From contig NC_063061.1 in NCBI RefSeq assembly GCF_018812025.1, forward strand, positions 1,372,001 through 1,436,000: a stretch of 64,000 nucleotides of DNA. Direction: 5' to 3'. The stretch comes from Megalobrama amblycephala (Eukaryota > Chordata > Actinopteri > Cypriniformes > Xenocyprididae). This document shows positions 1 through 11,599 of this stretch, piece by piece; the first letter of the stretch is position 1, and every line of letters starts with the position of its first letter. A program made the translations under genes and the position numbers. The notes under the pieces are model-generated. The model did not search any database and was not told the origin of the DNA. It saw only the letters and a program-made list of their open reading frames with translations.

Positions 1-171
1 GTATGTGGCAACTTGTTTGATAGGATGTGGCATTGCAAAAGAAAATGGGCTTCTCTTTGATCTAATTGCATTATTTGTAGTGCATTTATGTCATTTCGTT
101 TTCAAATTAGCGCCAATTCGGGGGCGGAAATTGCTTGAATGGTGGGTTATTATTCGTAATGGAAAAAAACA

Positions 172-1490
172 CAACTAATCCTTTGCATGTTCCCTGTTAG
201 CCCTGGCTTTAAATCCAAACTATTGCAAAAATCCAAACATCATCTGCTATCGTCTTGTCAGTCAGCTCCTCACTCTGCACGCTTTCACTGCGTGATTTGG
301 TCTACTAAAATGCCTTTAGAATTCCCCAGAATTTAAGATAAGGGACAAAAATGCCCCTGTATATCTTTCATATTTATATAATTTAATATAGTTAACCAAT
401 ATTAAACAAAGAGCTCAGTTTTTTGTTCAAATATCAGCATGATTACAAATGTGATATTGATTTATTCAGCGTATAGCTGAATACTTAATATCAAGTGACT
501 TACATTTTAGAAACCAAATCATCTGTTTCGCTGTATTTCGTCAACGAAAAATAGTTCCAAAGTCCACAGAATTGTTTTGTGTCTCTGAGCAACACTTCCT
601 GAATGAATCAGCCGTTTGAATGAATCGGTTGAATCTCAATGATTCGCTCATTAACATTGATTCACTTCCACCTACTGGCGGGTTTAATTTCACATTTAAA
701 GTGTCTTTTATTTTTTTTTAAATACTTTAAAATAACAGTATTTAATCTTTTATATTTTCAGCATTTCAAAACATTATTTATGCATCTGTAACTGCTCTCG
801 ACTGATTAACTTTAATAAAGTTTAATCTATAGTAATGTAGTTAGCTGTACATTCGATTTCTGTACCTGAAAATCGACATGAAAAACTTGAAAAGCACTGT
901 TTATTTCATTTATATGTTTGTTCTGTTGTATTTCTTTTTGCTATAATTCATAATTTGATTATTTGTTACTATTTTATTACATACTGTTTATTTGTCTAAC
1001 AATATTTAAAATTTAAGTGAGTTAATCTAGTAGCTTTTGGTGCCATAACCCTATTTATTAAGGTTACATGTATCAAAAACAATAACTACACTTATTTTAT
1101 AGACCCATTTTCTTTTCTTTTACTTTATTATTTTTTTGTTGTGGGGCCAGTATAAATTCTGGCAGGGCAAGTAAAAATTTGAACCAATTTGAAAAATTTG
1201 AAAAATCTTTAGCGTTGAGTGCTGCTTTATAATTTTTATTTTTATTTTTAACAAAAAATGACGACGACGGTAGGGGGTGGTGCTGCGGTGGGCAAGTGAT
1301 GTAATCTGTGGTTTGCAGCTGAACACCAGTAACACAGACCATTGCAGAAAGCCGCAGCACAGATCAGCAGCAGGAGACCGATTTCATTTATCACGATAGT
1401 GAGGAGCTGACTGACAAGACGATAGTGGAAGATTTTGGGATTTTTGCAGTATTTTGGATTTAAACTCAGTGCTAATAGGGAACCTAGGGA
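172..1490. repeat. Long inverted-repeat-bounded segment, possible non-autonomous DNA element
   Basis: The segment at about 186-275 reappears reverse-complemented at about 1399-1485. Both arms share the AGTCAGCTCCTCAC / GTGAGGAGCTGACT core and a flanking ATCCAAA...TTTGGAT stretch. Similarity decays outwards to CTAAT...ATTAG. The interior encodes nothing recognisable. The arm arrangement suggests a non-autonomous DNA transposon, but the exact ends and target duplication were not resolved. Confidence 0.5.
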
Positions 1491-2697
1491 AAATTAGCGA
1501 TTTAAAAGCGAGGTGCTCCCCATCCCAGTGATACGGGTATTACCGGTGTTGTCACATGTCAATTAACTGGTGAGAGAATTTCATTACCATCACAACCCTA
1601 TTTAGAGGCCTCACGAATTTGCATATCAAAAATGATATGATGCCATTTTAGAGTTTTGGGAATTGAACCTCACTCTGAACAGCCGATAGTCATGTGAAGA
1701 CTAGACGCTTCTCTTCTGCAGTGCAGTGCTGATTTGGTTCACGCCAAGGCTTAAGTTGCACAATGGACAAAAAAACACATTGGTTTTCCAGTTATTTAAC
1801 ATTCATGTCATGCCAAGTTACACGTAGAGTTAATGATAGGAGACGAGTTGCTTCATTTTTGTGGAAATGAAGAAGAAAAACAGAATATAAAAAACTCTGT
1901 TAACAGCCAGTCAGTGCATGTCGCTAAAAAGTGATTTCTGCACGTCTGAATGAACGGTTTCGTCTCGCACACGTGTCACTCAGGGTGTTTTCAGCGTCTG
2001 CCGTCTCAATATATGTGAGGGCATGAACATATGAACTGTATCTCCAGAGCTGCTTTGAGAGTCTCTTCACAAACTTTTCACTGTTTCGTGTGAGAAAAAG
2101 TACTGTCAAGTCAAATACACACTGAAACTGAAACTATGATCTTCACGACAAACCGTCAAAATAAAAGTTTGGTTTAATTTCAGGAAATTATGACAGAAAT
2201 ATATCACTACTGTAGCCTAACATGTACTTCTCTAAGCAATAATAATATTATTCCTAAGGAATATCATACAACATAGATATTTTTTTTCTTCCATAATTTT
2301 AGTTTTAAATTTATACAGTTCTGTTGTGCAGCATCTTATTTAACAAAACAAAAACAAAAAATGCAATGTTTTGTTGTAAATTGTTACATTTTCATTTGAT
2401 TACATTTTTAAAGCTTGATTAAATTGTCAGTTTATATACATTTTGTATTAAATCATAAAACACAGAATCCCAAAAAAATTAAATGGAAAACACTGAATTT
2501 AAGGAAAAATAAAACAGATTTCTAAATTAAAAGGTAGCTACTCTTATGCAGTTTACATTTACATTCATTTTCCAGGTCATTCTCAAGGCCCTTCCCCATT
2601 AATGAATATTGTGATAAATATTGATATCATATGATATGGGAAAGATATTATGATATTTCTGGCCATATCGCCCAGCCTTAGCACATATAATTAAAAT

Positions 2698-3072
2698 TAG
2701 AGATGCACCAATATATCGGCCAATAATCCATATTTTCAATGCTATGTAAAGCATTTGTGCTTTGTGTAAAGAAAATGCTAAGAAACCAGTTTGATGTTTA
2801 ATATTAATAGTATTATATGAATTAATAACATTCAGAAAGTTAATAAATATTAATTTAATTTTCAGAATGTAGTAAATGTGTTTATATTAACTTGAGTAAT
2901 GTGTTTGTTTATAACGAATACCAGTTACTCTGAAACAAGTTGAAGTGGAGAGAATAAAGTTTTTATTTGCATTTCTTTCAAAATATAGTAATTAAAAATA
3001 TAATGTGAACCCCAAACTATCGGTATCGGTAGATATCACTCTGAATAATTGGCTATCGGTAGAGAAATTTAG
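2698..3072. mobile_element. hAT-like non-autonomous element fragment
   Basis: Starts with TAGAGATGCACCAATATATC, close to a terminal sequence common in fish hAT elements (remembered, not searched). It ends in repeated TATCGGTA motifs around 3020-3066. The matching right terminal repeat is degraded, so the right border is approximate. No coding sequence. Confidence 0.5.
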
Positions 3073-3519
3073 CAATTAAAATCACTTGGCTTTTAAACAG
3101 CAATGCTTAAAAATGCATGCAAATGAGTAGCTTTCTTGATGGCGCGGCACAGCAACGTCATGTGAGCGTAACTGTGATAAAGATGATAGTCCATAATCTC
3201 ATCCGGTTGACAAATTTCGACCTGTTTATTGTGTCTATAGTTCTATCAGTGATTATGACCAAAAGAAAATAAACTTAGATGATGTTCAAATTTTATGCCA
3301 TTGTTGTTATGGTATTTTCTCTCATCAAAAAAATGGTATCAAATATCGATTTTCTAAAAAAAGTATTGTAAAGTTAGAAATTTCAATATCATGGCAACAC
3401 CAGTTCACACATATGTCAGATCAAGCAGTATATAAAATCAAGGTGATGAAAGGCATATAAATGTATTTGCATTGAATGAAGTGTCATCATCATTGCTCCG
3501 TATCTTTCCTCTGGTGTAG

Positions 3520-3651
3520 CTGATGCTGCTGGCTCAGAGTCGCCGCTGGCGGGACGGCTTCTGCTCACGCGGGGTGGAGTATCACCGCCTCGACCAGAAC
3601 GTCAACGAGGCCATGCCTTCGCTCAAGATGACCGACGATTACATCTTTTGA
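3520..3651 (+). CDS. Terminal coding exon of an unrecognised protein
   Basis: A pyrimidine-rich tract ending in TAG at 3519 is followed by a GC-richer, phase-0 reading frame of 43 codons and a TGA at 3649-3651. The frame is open from the splice acceptor. It begins with a short hydrophobic run (LMLLA), then a basic SRRWR segment and [15 protein letters not shown], and ends in an acidic-aromatic DDYIF C-terminus. This would fit a cytoplasmic tail just after a membrane segment, but that is inference. Base composition is clearly different from the surrounding AT-rich intron and UTR, supporting real coding sequence. An alternative acceptor (CAG ending about 3537) would keep the same frame and remove the first residues. 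The family was not recognised; upstream exons lie outside the window. Confidence 0.7.
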   Translation: MMLLAQSRRWRDGFCSRGVEYHRLDQNVNEAMPSLKMTDDYIF

Positions 3652-4039
3652 CCAACTGAAGAAGAGGAAATGCAAACGGTTGATTTTGTCTACACATGGT
3701 GTCTTATTTAATCAAGGGGAGGAGGGATTGTGCTTTCACAGTCGTTTGTTTATTTCGTGTGCATTCTTCAGATGGGCTTTTCTGCTTGTGTTTTCTTTGG
3801 TGTCTGACAGCAGATGTTTTGAATGCTGCTGATGTGTGTAAAGTTTTCAGACTGTTCTTCAGCAGAACGTAATTTTTACATGTCTGCTGGATCATTGTTA
3901 AAAAAAAAAAAAAATGAAGGTATGTCCCTATAGATGTTTGATTATAAACTTGCTTTCTGTTACATAGGCCAAGCACAAAATACATTAATTTGCTTCCATT
4001 ACAGTGGTTTGTTGACCTCTGTGCTGTGAAGATGTGTGT

Positions 4040-5666
4040 TAGAGCTGCACAATTAATTGTTAAAAGATCACAATCTTGATTCAAACACTCACACAATCTT
4101 ATTCCTAAATGACAGCGATTCATCGCTCTATTAAACCTTTGACAAGCGAACAATCAGATCTGCGTTGGCAGAGAGAGAGCAGTTGTCACGCATAGCTATG
4201 AAACGGCTTTTTAACCACACAGTATCATTAATTCTGTGGAACAAACATTCAAATTATTACAGAAGTACTGGGATACAAGTTCGTAGTTCGGATATAAACA
4301 CTGATGTCTACGGTAGCGATCAAAACAGAGTAAATAACTTTTGGAAGTAACTGATGCTTCAAATTGTATCATCAAGATTGTATCATTACATCGTTACACC
4401 ACTAGGTGGTGACAAGTGACTGTTAAAAAATGTATTTGTCATTGAATTAGTCATTCAAGAGATTTGTTCAAAAACACTGCTTCATCACGTCTATGAGTGA
4501 GTCATTGAATCATTCAAGACCTTTGTTCAAGAATGCTGATTCACCCAGTAATGAAACGAATGAAGTCTTTGAGTGAGTCATTGAATCATTCATTTAAGAC
4601 ATTTGTTCAAAAATGCTGATTCACCCATTAATGAAACAAGTGAAGTCTTTGAGTGAGTCATTGAATCATTCATTTAAGACATTTGTTCAAAAATGCTGAT
4701 TCACCCAGTAATGAAACAAATGAAGTCTTTGGGTGAGTCATTGAATCATCCAAGACGTGTTCAAAAATGCTGATTCACCCAATAATGAAACAAATGAAGT
4801 CTTTGAGTGAGTCATTGAATCATTCAAGACAATTGTTCAAAAATGCTGATTCACCCAGTAATGAAACAAGTGAAGTCATTGAATCATTCAAGACATTTGT
4901 TCAAAAACTGATTCATCCAGTAATGAAACAAGTGAAGTCTTTGAGTGAGTCATTGAATCATTAATTTAAAACATTTGTTCAAAAATGCTGATTCACCCAA
5001 TAATGAAACAAGTGAAGTCTTTGGGTGAGTCATTGAATCATTCAAGATGTGTTCAAAAATGCTGATTCACCCAGTAATGAAACAAATGAAGTCTTTGGGT
5101 GAGTCATTGAATCATCCAAAACGTGTTCAAAAATGCTGATTCACCCAATAATGAAACAAATTAAGTCTTTGGGTGAGTCATTGAATCATCCAAGACGTGT
5201 TCAAAAATGCTGATTCACCCAATAATTAAACAAATTAAGTCTTTGAGTGAGTCATTGAATCATCCAAGACGTGTTCAAAAATGCTGATTCACCCAATAAT
5301 GAAACAAATTAAGTCTTTGGGTGAGTCATTGAATCATCCAAGACGTGTTCAAAAATGCTGATTCACCCAGTAATGAAACAAATGAAGTCTTTGAGTGAGT
5401 CATTGAATCATTCAAGACATTTATTCAAAAATGCTGATTCACCCAGTAATGAAACGAATGAAGTCTTTGAGTGAGTCATTGAATCATTCAAGACAATTGT
5501 TCAAAAATGCTGATTCACCCAGTAATGAAACAAGTGAAGTCTTTGAGTGAGTCATTGAATCATTAATTTAAAACATTTGTTCAAAAATGCTGATTCACCC
5601 AATAATGAAACAAGTGAACAAAAAAAAAAATGTGCTTCTCGATGTATCCAGATTGGTGCAGCTCTA
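4040..5666. mobile_element. TIR-bounded DNA element (hAT-like) with expanded interior
   Basis: The left end TAGAGCTGCAC at 4040 is exactly reverse-complemented by GTGCAGCTCTA ending at 5666. The flanking 8 bp are ATGTGTGT on the left and GTGTGTGT on the right, a one-mismatch candidate target duplication of hAT length. No transposase is present. Nearly all of the interior (about 4440-5620) is a tandem array. Open frames through the array are artefacts of the repeat. Confidence 0.65.
4440..5620. repeat. Minisatellite, 74-80 bp unit, about 15 copies
   Basis: The anchor TGCTGATTCACCCAGTAATG recurs at about 4534, 4614, 4694, 4768 and 4844 and continues to about 5590. Spacing is 74, 76 or 80 bp, the difference coming from presence or absence of short segments after CATTGAATCATT. 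Each unit carries TTTGAGTGAGTCATTGAATC. Variants are shared between neighbouring copies, as expected from unequal exchange or slippage. Confidence 0.9.
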
Positions 5667-5955
5667 GTGTGTGTTCAGCACAGATCATATGTTGAGAACT
5701 CATGCTGACTCCAGAACAGCAATACTGTCATTGAATGTGTGTTTGCTGCAGCCGTCTCGGGCTGGTCCCCTTTATGTTCGTGTTATGACTTCAGTGAAGT
5801 TGTTTTATATTGCACATGATGTCTTGATGATCAGGGTCTGTCGTTTGCCAAAATCAAATTTGTTTTTATTGTTTCCTTGTCTTTCTTTGAAGCCGCTTTG
5901 TGTGAGTGTTGCCCAAAATCAAACACGACTGTAGCAGCAGCAGAAGTCGTCATAT

Positions 5956-5956
<1 letters not shown>

Positions 5957-5988
<32 letters not shown>
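5957..5988. repeat. (TG)n microsatellite
   Basis: About 15 uninterrupted TG dinucleotides. A predicted frame here encodes only an HTHT run and is not a gene. Confidence 0.9.
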
Positions 5989-5990
<2 letters not shown>

Positions 5991-6084
5991 CCTGCTTCAG
6001 CTAGAACACTAATAACATATATGAGCCTTTTCCCTCGTCGGAGCACATGAAGGTTGTGTCTGTGCATGAATACCGCACTTCTTC

Positions 6085-6090
6085 AATAAA
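6085..6090 (+). promoter_or_regulatory. Candidate polyadenylation signal AATAAA
   Basis: Canonical hexamer followed within about 30 bp by the TG-rich stretch GAGTGTGTCTTTC. It is the first canonical signal downstream of the terminal exon. Confidence 0.5.
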
Positions 6091-6110
6091 GCACCTCTGT
6101 ATGCAGACAG

Positions 6111-6597
6111 TCACTGAGTGTGTCTTTCATTACGATATTGGATTTTAAGGCGATGCTGTATTATTTGTACACAATGCTGTATCAGTGAATGACGTCATGT
6201 GCATGACAAAGCCTCAACTTTTTTGTCGATTATTATTTTTTTTTCTTTTTCAGTTTCCCACTGTTTTAAATCACGTTCAGCCACATGTTGGTTGATTATT
6301 ATGCATATAAGCTTGTAGGTGATTACAGCATAATTTCAGATTTTAAATGAATAATCATGTTAAAGTCATCATCAGTCATCTCAATCTTTTATTCAAACCA
6401 CCAGATCTTTTTAATCTAAATACTAAAATGTGTGTGTGAAATGTATGTGTTACTGTGTGTTTCTCATTATATTGAAGGCTTGAATACATAGATATGAATA
6501 AAAAAGAATAAATGCAAAAAAAGAAAAATGTCATTTGTATTTTTGTAATTTGTATTCAATAGATTAGTGGATAAATTTGTTAAATTGAATTGCAACA

Positions 6598-6632
<35 letters not shown>

Positions 6633-7353
6633 CCACTGGGAGGCAGTAGAGTCCATGGAAACCAGTATACCTTGAGATAGAAAGCAGGGCTGTAAAACAT
6701 TCTCAGTACATTTCCATGATTTCTCCCATATGCGTATTATAGATATTATATAGGTTGCAAAATAGTTATCTGATAAAATATGAGCATAAAATGTATATTC
6801 ACAGAAATTTACAATACATAGTTTTTCCAATATTTTATTAATTTCCAAAACTTTGTGATGCCTGGACATCATCATTTTAAGATTGATATTTTCAGTTTTT
6901 CCACAGCTGGGACCATACTGAGTGTTTGTAATCTTGTTTATGACACTGAATATAGTAAGCTAGAGTATCTTTCTCTGTCTGTCTATAGATTCATACACTT
7001 GAATGTTATATTCTTCATTTACTTCATATATTTCAGTGTGAGGGAAAACTATGAAACATTTACCTGAACTTTAGCCTCATATCTTTAGCTTTGTACAAGA
7101 TATCAATTGCAACTCGCTGATCACATGGTAAATTAAACATTAAAAATATCTTCATTTGTATTTTGAAGATTAACCAAAGCAGGTTTGGAATAAGTAAAGG
7201 ATGATTTCATTTTTGTGTGAGCTATCCTGTTAAAAATGTAATATAATAAGCACACATGGCAAAACTGCACCAGAAAAAAAAAGATTTGATAAGAGAACTG
7301 ATATTACCCATATCCTACAAAATTAAAAGGCAAGAAATGTGTAATATAAAATA
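6111..7353. other. Intergenic AT-rich stretch
   Basis: Contains a (GT)n microsatellite at about 6600-6631. No gene, RNA gene or clear mobile element ends were recognised. Confidence 0.5.
6600..6631. repeat. (GT)n microsatellite
   Basis: About 15 GT dinucleotides; HTHT-containing frames over it on the minus strand are artefacts. Confidence 0.9.
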
Positions 7354-7797
7354 TTTAAAGTCCCCCTGTGGTGAAAATCAAGTTTTTAATGTTGTTTATA
7401 TGTCTGTGATGTTTTTAATGTGCTAAATTCATCAGTGTTTACTGTTTAAACTGCAGTGATCTAAAGACAGTTTCAAAGATACGTCTGTGATGTCACTACC
7501 TTCTAACCAATCATGTCAAAGTGGGGGCGGGCTTTAGCATATCATTAACTATGTCCGCTCAAGGGAGCCAATATTATTGTTGATATGAAAAATTGGGTAG
7601 ATTTAGCAATACGGCGGGTGTTTTACGATGTTATGATGAACTATCAGCCTTTCTCCATGATGTTCTGAGTCGTTCAAAGCGTTTGTAAGGAGACTTATTG
7701 TTAGAAGGCATCTGTCTGACTCTGAGATGACGAATGTGAACATGGTTTGTGTTTGTGAACATGGTTTTAGGACAGTTATTTTCTGGGGGACTTTAAA
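7354..7797. mobile_element. 444-bp MITE-like element with TTTAAAGTCCCCC terminal repeats
   Basis: TTTAAAGTCCCCC at 7354-7366 is exactly reverse-complemented by GGGGGACTTTAAA at 7785-7797. The interior is non-coding. Size and structure fit a non-autonomous DNA transposon; superfamily not determined. Confidence 0.65.
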
Positions 7798-8603
7798 AAC
7801 TATTGGATAAAAATGATTACATAAATTTCATTTCATTTTCAAATGAAAGGTTGATTATACTTTAAGTTTAAGTACATCAAATAGTTTTTTTTTTGTTCAT
7901 CATGGCATAATTCCAGGTGAGGGGTTTTCAAGGACAATAGGTTGGGAAGCACCAGGACATGAAACACTGATTCGTTTGGATCCAGTGTGATCTTTGAGGC
8001 GCTCAGCCGACGCTCCGGCACATCTCCTGTCTGGAGGGCACGAGGGGCAGCTTTCATCTGCCACAGGCCCTGTCCGACATCTCCGGGCCCTTTGCATGGC
8101 TCTTAATGAGATCATTCATGTCCCACAATACATCTGCAGGGAGGCAGGAAATTGCTTTCCAGCCTGAGCAGGAGCTGCTGATGGGGGCTTGATTGTGGTC
8201 AGGTGGAAAAAAAACACAAGTCTTCAAGACGTGTGATTGAAAAACAGCCACTGAAGGATCTGAAACAACACAAATAATCTTTTTTGATTTAGAGAAAAGA
8301 CTCAGATAAAACACCATGTATAGATTTCTGGTGTTTTCTTTCCTCTGAGTGGAATCTGATCAATTAAAGTGTTTTATTCGTAGCCAGAGACAAATCTCCT
8401 GTTGAGTTATCCACATTTTTAAACAGCTGCAATACAAATGTCTTGTTTTTTCATGCAGTGTTCCCAGAGCCGGCCCTAAGCAGAATTTTATTTGAGGGCC
8501 TCTCAACGCCACCAATACGACTGACTATTGCTTGATTATTCACACACTATAAATCATTGAAAATACATATGTAGAAAATTATTTTTCATTTGAGATTATT
8601 TTA
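7798..8603. other. Intergenic stretch with a GC-richer block and a hAT-end-like fragment
   Basis: A GC-richer block at about 7970-8200 has no sustained frame and no repeats I recognise; it could be conserved non-coding sequence, but that is a guess. At about 8464 CAGAGCCGGCCCTAAGCA resembles a common fish hAT terminus, without a matching right end. Confidence 0.35.
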
Positions 8604-9720
8604 CACTCTAAAAAATGCTGGGTTAAAAACAACCCAAGTTGGGTTGAAAATGGACAAACCCAGCGGTTGGGTTAAATGTTCGCCAAACTGTTTTATTTAA
8701 CCCAACTATTGATCAAAAATGACTATATGACTGACTTAAAATGAACCCAAAATATGTTGGAAATTAAAAATCAGACACATAATTACTAGAGGCAACAATA
8801 ATAATCAAAAGGTGAACATTTATTAATAAGCAATTTAATAAAAAGTTCATTGTTTAATTATTATTCATTACATTTATTAATAAATGTTCATTTCCAACAT
8901 ATTTTGTGTTCATTTTGAGCAAGAAATACATTAATGTTTAAACAATAGTTGAGTTAAATAAAACTACCCAGCAGATATTTAACCCAACTGCTGGGTTAAA
9001 ACAACTGATTTGCTGGTTTAAAATTAACCCAATCGCTGGGTTTGTCCAATTTTAACCCAACTTTGGTTATTTTTAACCCTGTATTTTTTTAGTGTTTTAT
9101 ATACATTTACATTTGATTTACATTTGATATTTAACAATTTTGTTAAATATCAAATGTTCAGGATTCAAGTTTAAAAAAATTATAAAACTATATTAAAAGC
9201 CACTTAATATTCATTTCTGTTAAATGACACTTGTCTATAATTAAAATTTACACAATTCAAATTCAAATTGTATTGTCATATTTGTAGATCCATATTTCTA
9301 CAGTCTAAAAAATGAGATCACAAACCCAGCGATTGGGTTAAATGTTTGCTCAGCCTGCTGGGTAGTTTTATTTAACTCAACTATTGATTAAAAATGACTG
9401 ATTTCTTGCCCAAAATATGTTGGAAATGAACATTTAGTAATATGTTAAATGAATAATAATTAAAAACGAACATGTATTAAATTAATTATTAATAAATGTT
9501 CACCTTTTGATTATTATTGTTGCCTCTAATAATTATGTTTGATTTTTAATTTCCAACATATTTTGTTTTCATTTTAAGCCAGACATATAGTAATTTTTAA
9601 AACAATAATTGGGTTAAATAAAAGTGTCCAGCACGTTGGGTCAAACATTTAACCGCTGGGTTTGTCCATTTTCAACCCAACTTGGGTTGTTTTTAACCCA
9701 GCATTTTTTTTTAGAGTATA
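8604..9720. mobile_element. Two adjacent (or one composite) palindromic elements of the TGGGTTAAAAACAACCCA family
   Basis: The left end CACTCTAAAAAATGCTGGG (8604) is matched by the reverse complement at about 9700-9720. A similar inner end and start lie at about 9094 and 9301, so the block may be two copies (8604-9094, 9301-9720) or one element with a duplicated interior. Both carry the same ACATTTATTAATAA interior in opposite orientation. Related pieces occur at 10806-11030, 11510-11595 and 38217-39238. Non-coding. Confidence 0.65.
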
Positions 9721-9911
9721 CAATTAAAAAAAAAAATACAAAATGTTTTCAACCCAACAATTTCAGTGATTTGAACAATTCTGACAATTCTGAACATTAA
9801 ACCATTCCCTGGCTGCTTAATGAATGATTTTTAAGAAAATGAATATGTGAAATGAAAATGAAAAATGTCCAAAGAATTTTAATTTGTCAAACAAGCTTAT
9901 AGCAGATATAC

Positions 9912-10800
9912 AGCCGTAATCAAAAGTACTGGCAGTGACATGCTTCAGTTGTTGTGATGCTGATTCATGTTTCTAGATTATTGTTCAGAGTGATCAGATG
10001 CATTTTAAATAATTGCAAAAAGTTTCATTGGCCAAAAAATGAACTTTAATCCAAAATTTGTTTTTATTTATTTTTTTGCACAAAATTCCTAAATTTTTGG
10101 CCCTGGCAAAAAAAAAAAAATGACCAGCTAACATGATTTCACTAATCATTTCATCAGCACAACGAGTGCTAGTCAGGTGAAATCACTCTGTCATTCTGAT
10201 TGGATAATCAGAGAAGACAGATTCCTATAAAAGGAGGGAAGAAGTGCTTCCAATCATTGTGTTCTTGTGATAGCAATGGTTCCTCCAAAGAAAGACGTGC
10301 AGCCGTCAATGCTTTGCATCAAAATGTCCTCACATGCAAGAAAATACTGCAAAGAATATTACACCTGAAAGAACCAGAAGATTTTTTTTTAAGGGAAAAA
10401 TTAAATAATTAAATAAAAATTAAAGGATTAAAAGGGATTTAAGGGAATAAATAAGAGAAAAGGACGGTAAAATAAGTTCTAGGTCTAATTATAGCCTATA
10501 GTTGTGTTGTAAAAAAAAACATCCATGACCATGTGTGGGGCTGCTTTTCATCCAAGGGAGTCTCTCTCTCTCTCTTTCTCACAATTCTGCCCCAAAACAC
10601 TGCCAGGAATAAAGAATGGTATCAAAAGTCCTCAAGAGCAATTTCTCTCCAGGAGCAATTTGGTGATGATCCATGCATCTTCCAGCGTGATGGAGCACCA
10701 TGTCAAAAGGCAAGAGTGATGATGAAGTGATCATTACGTTGAAATTTTGGATCCATGGCCAAGCGACTCCCCGGATCTTAATCCTAATAAAGTGAGAATA
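9912..10800 (+). pseudogene. Decayed Tc1/mariner-type transposase and element
   Basis: The left end at about 9912 (CAGCCGTAATCAAAAGTACT, then GGCAGTGACA) resembles a Tc1-like terminus from fish. A plus-strand coding remnant follows. Around 10525-10730 the translation gives MWGCFSSKG and FQRDGAPCQKARV, corresponding to the block with the second catalytic aspartate, and then a WPSDSPDLNPNK block where the third acidic residue of the usual SPDLNPIE is replaced. An N-terminal helix-turn-helix-like part lies around 10200-10400. Several frameshifts and a low-complexity CT run break it. The right end is lost against a palindromic-repeat fragment near 10806. Clearly inactive. Confidence 0.7.
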
Positions 10801-10805
10801 AATCA

Positions 10806-11595
10806 CTGGGTTGTTTTTACCCAGCTGGCTGGGTTAAATGTTTGACCCAACATTCTGCGTTGTTTTTTTAAACTCAACTATTAATTCAAAATTACTATAT
10901 CGCTGGCTTAAATGAACCCAAAATATGCTGAAAATTAAAATCACACACAAAATTTCTTGAGTAACAACAGTAATAATCAAAAGGTGAACATTTATTAATA
11001 AGCAGTAAGACCCAGGAATGCACACAAATATAGGCAAGAGTTAAAACAATGTGTACATGTGTATGTGAAAAAGTGCAAAAAGAATGAAGAACTCAACAAT
11101 TATACAGCTTATACCATTAAACAAATTTGCTTTTTAAAAATGGATTTTTTACGTTTGAAAACAAAATCAACCGTATTTTGCTTATTTTTTTCTCACGCCA
11201 AGAGCACTGTGTCCAAAACCTCTCTCTCCTCTCCGCTTTGATTAGTTTCCTTCTATTTCCCACATATATCCCTGTCGTAAGCGCAGCAGTGTGTATTATA
11301 AGGAGTAAAAATCAAGGAAAAACATGTTTCCATCGAGACAACTGATGCTGCTGACTGACATCTCATTAAATCAAATGATATACAGCACTGAAAAAGACTT
11401 TATAGACTAAATAAAAATGTATACAAATCTTTATTTTAGCAAAGTAAAGCACCAGTTCACCTGAATTGAGATCTGCTCTCTCCTGACGAGGATGCAAAAA
11501 GCTCTGAGTGACCCAACAGCTGGGTTGATGTTGTAGTAAAGCCACCGCTGGGTTGTTGCATCGGAGAATTTTTGTTGCAAAATTCTCCACACTCA
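10806..11595. repeat. Fragments of the TGGGTTAAA palindromic family
   Basis: 10806-11030 matches the interior of the 8604-9720 element (the AGGTGAACATTTATTAATAA motif is shared), and 11510-11595 again carries CAGCTGGGTTG and ends near ACACTCAAAAAAA. The middle (11040-11500) is unassigned AT-rich sequence. Possibly one long degraded copy. Confidence 0.45.
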
Positions 11596-11599
11596 AAAA

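Larger units (their letters stand above)
1..3519 (+). other. Intron (3' part) of the plus-strand gene ending at 3651
   Basis: No supported coding sequence lies here; the stretch ends in a pyrimidine-rich tract and TAG acceptor directly before the terminal exon at 3520. It is AT-rich. It contains an inverted-repeat pair (about 172-290 and 1395-1490) and a hAT-like fragment (about 2698-3072). Between 1500 and 2697 I see only AT-rich unassigned sequence. Intron status is inferred from the acceptor and the phase of the exon; a short first exon inside it cannot be excluded. Confidence 0.55.
3652..6110 (+). other. Probable 3' UTR of the terminal exon
   Basis: From the TGA at 3651 to the first canonical AATAAA (6085-6090), which is followed by a TG-rich stretch, there is no other coding signal on this strand. 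The UTR would be about 2.4 kb, largely made of an inserted DNA element (4040-5666) plus a TG microsatellite. A weaker ATTAAA near 4129 could give a shorter form. Inferred from signals only. Confidence 0.5.

Noticed and set aside
3704..4153. 149-codon minus-strand ORF
   Set aside because: Crosses a poly-A tract and the boundary of the inserted element at 4040; no family resemblance.
4767..4964. Plus-strand ORF of 65 codons
   Set aside because: Runs through the 74-80 bp minisatellite and repeats the same peptide block.
5831..6875. Minus-strand ORFs with HTHTHT runs
   Set aside because: Created by TG/GT microsatellites.
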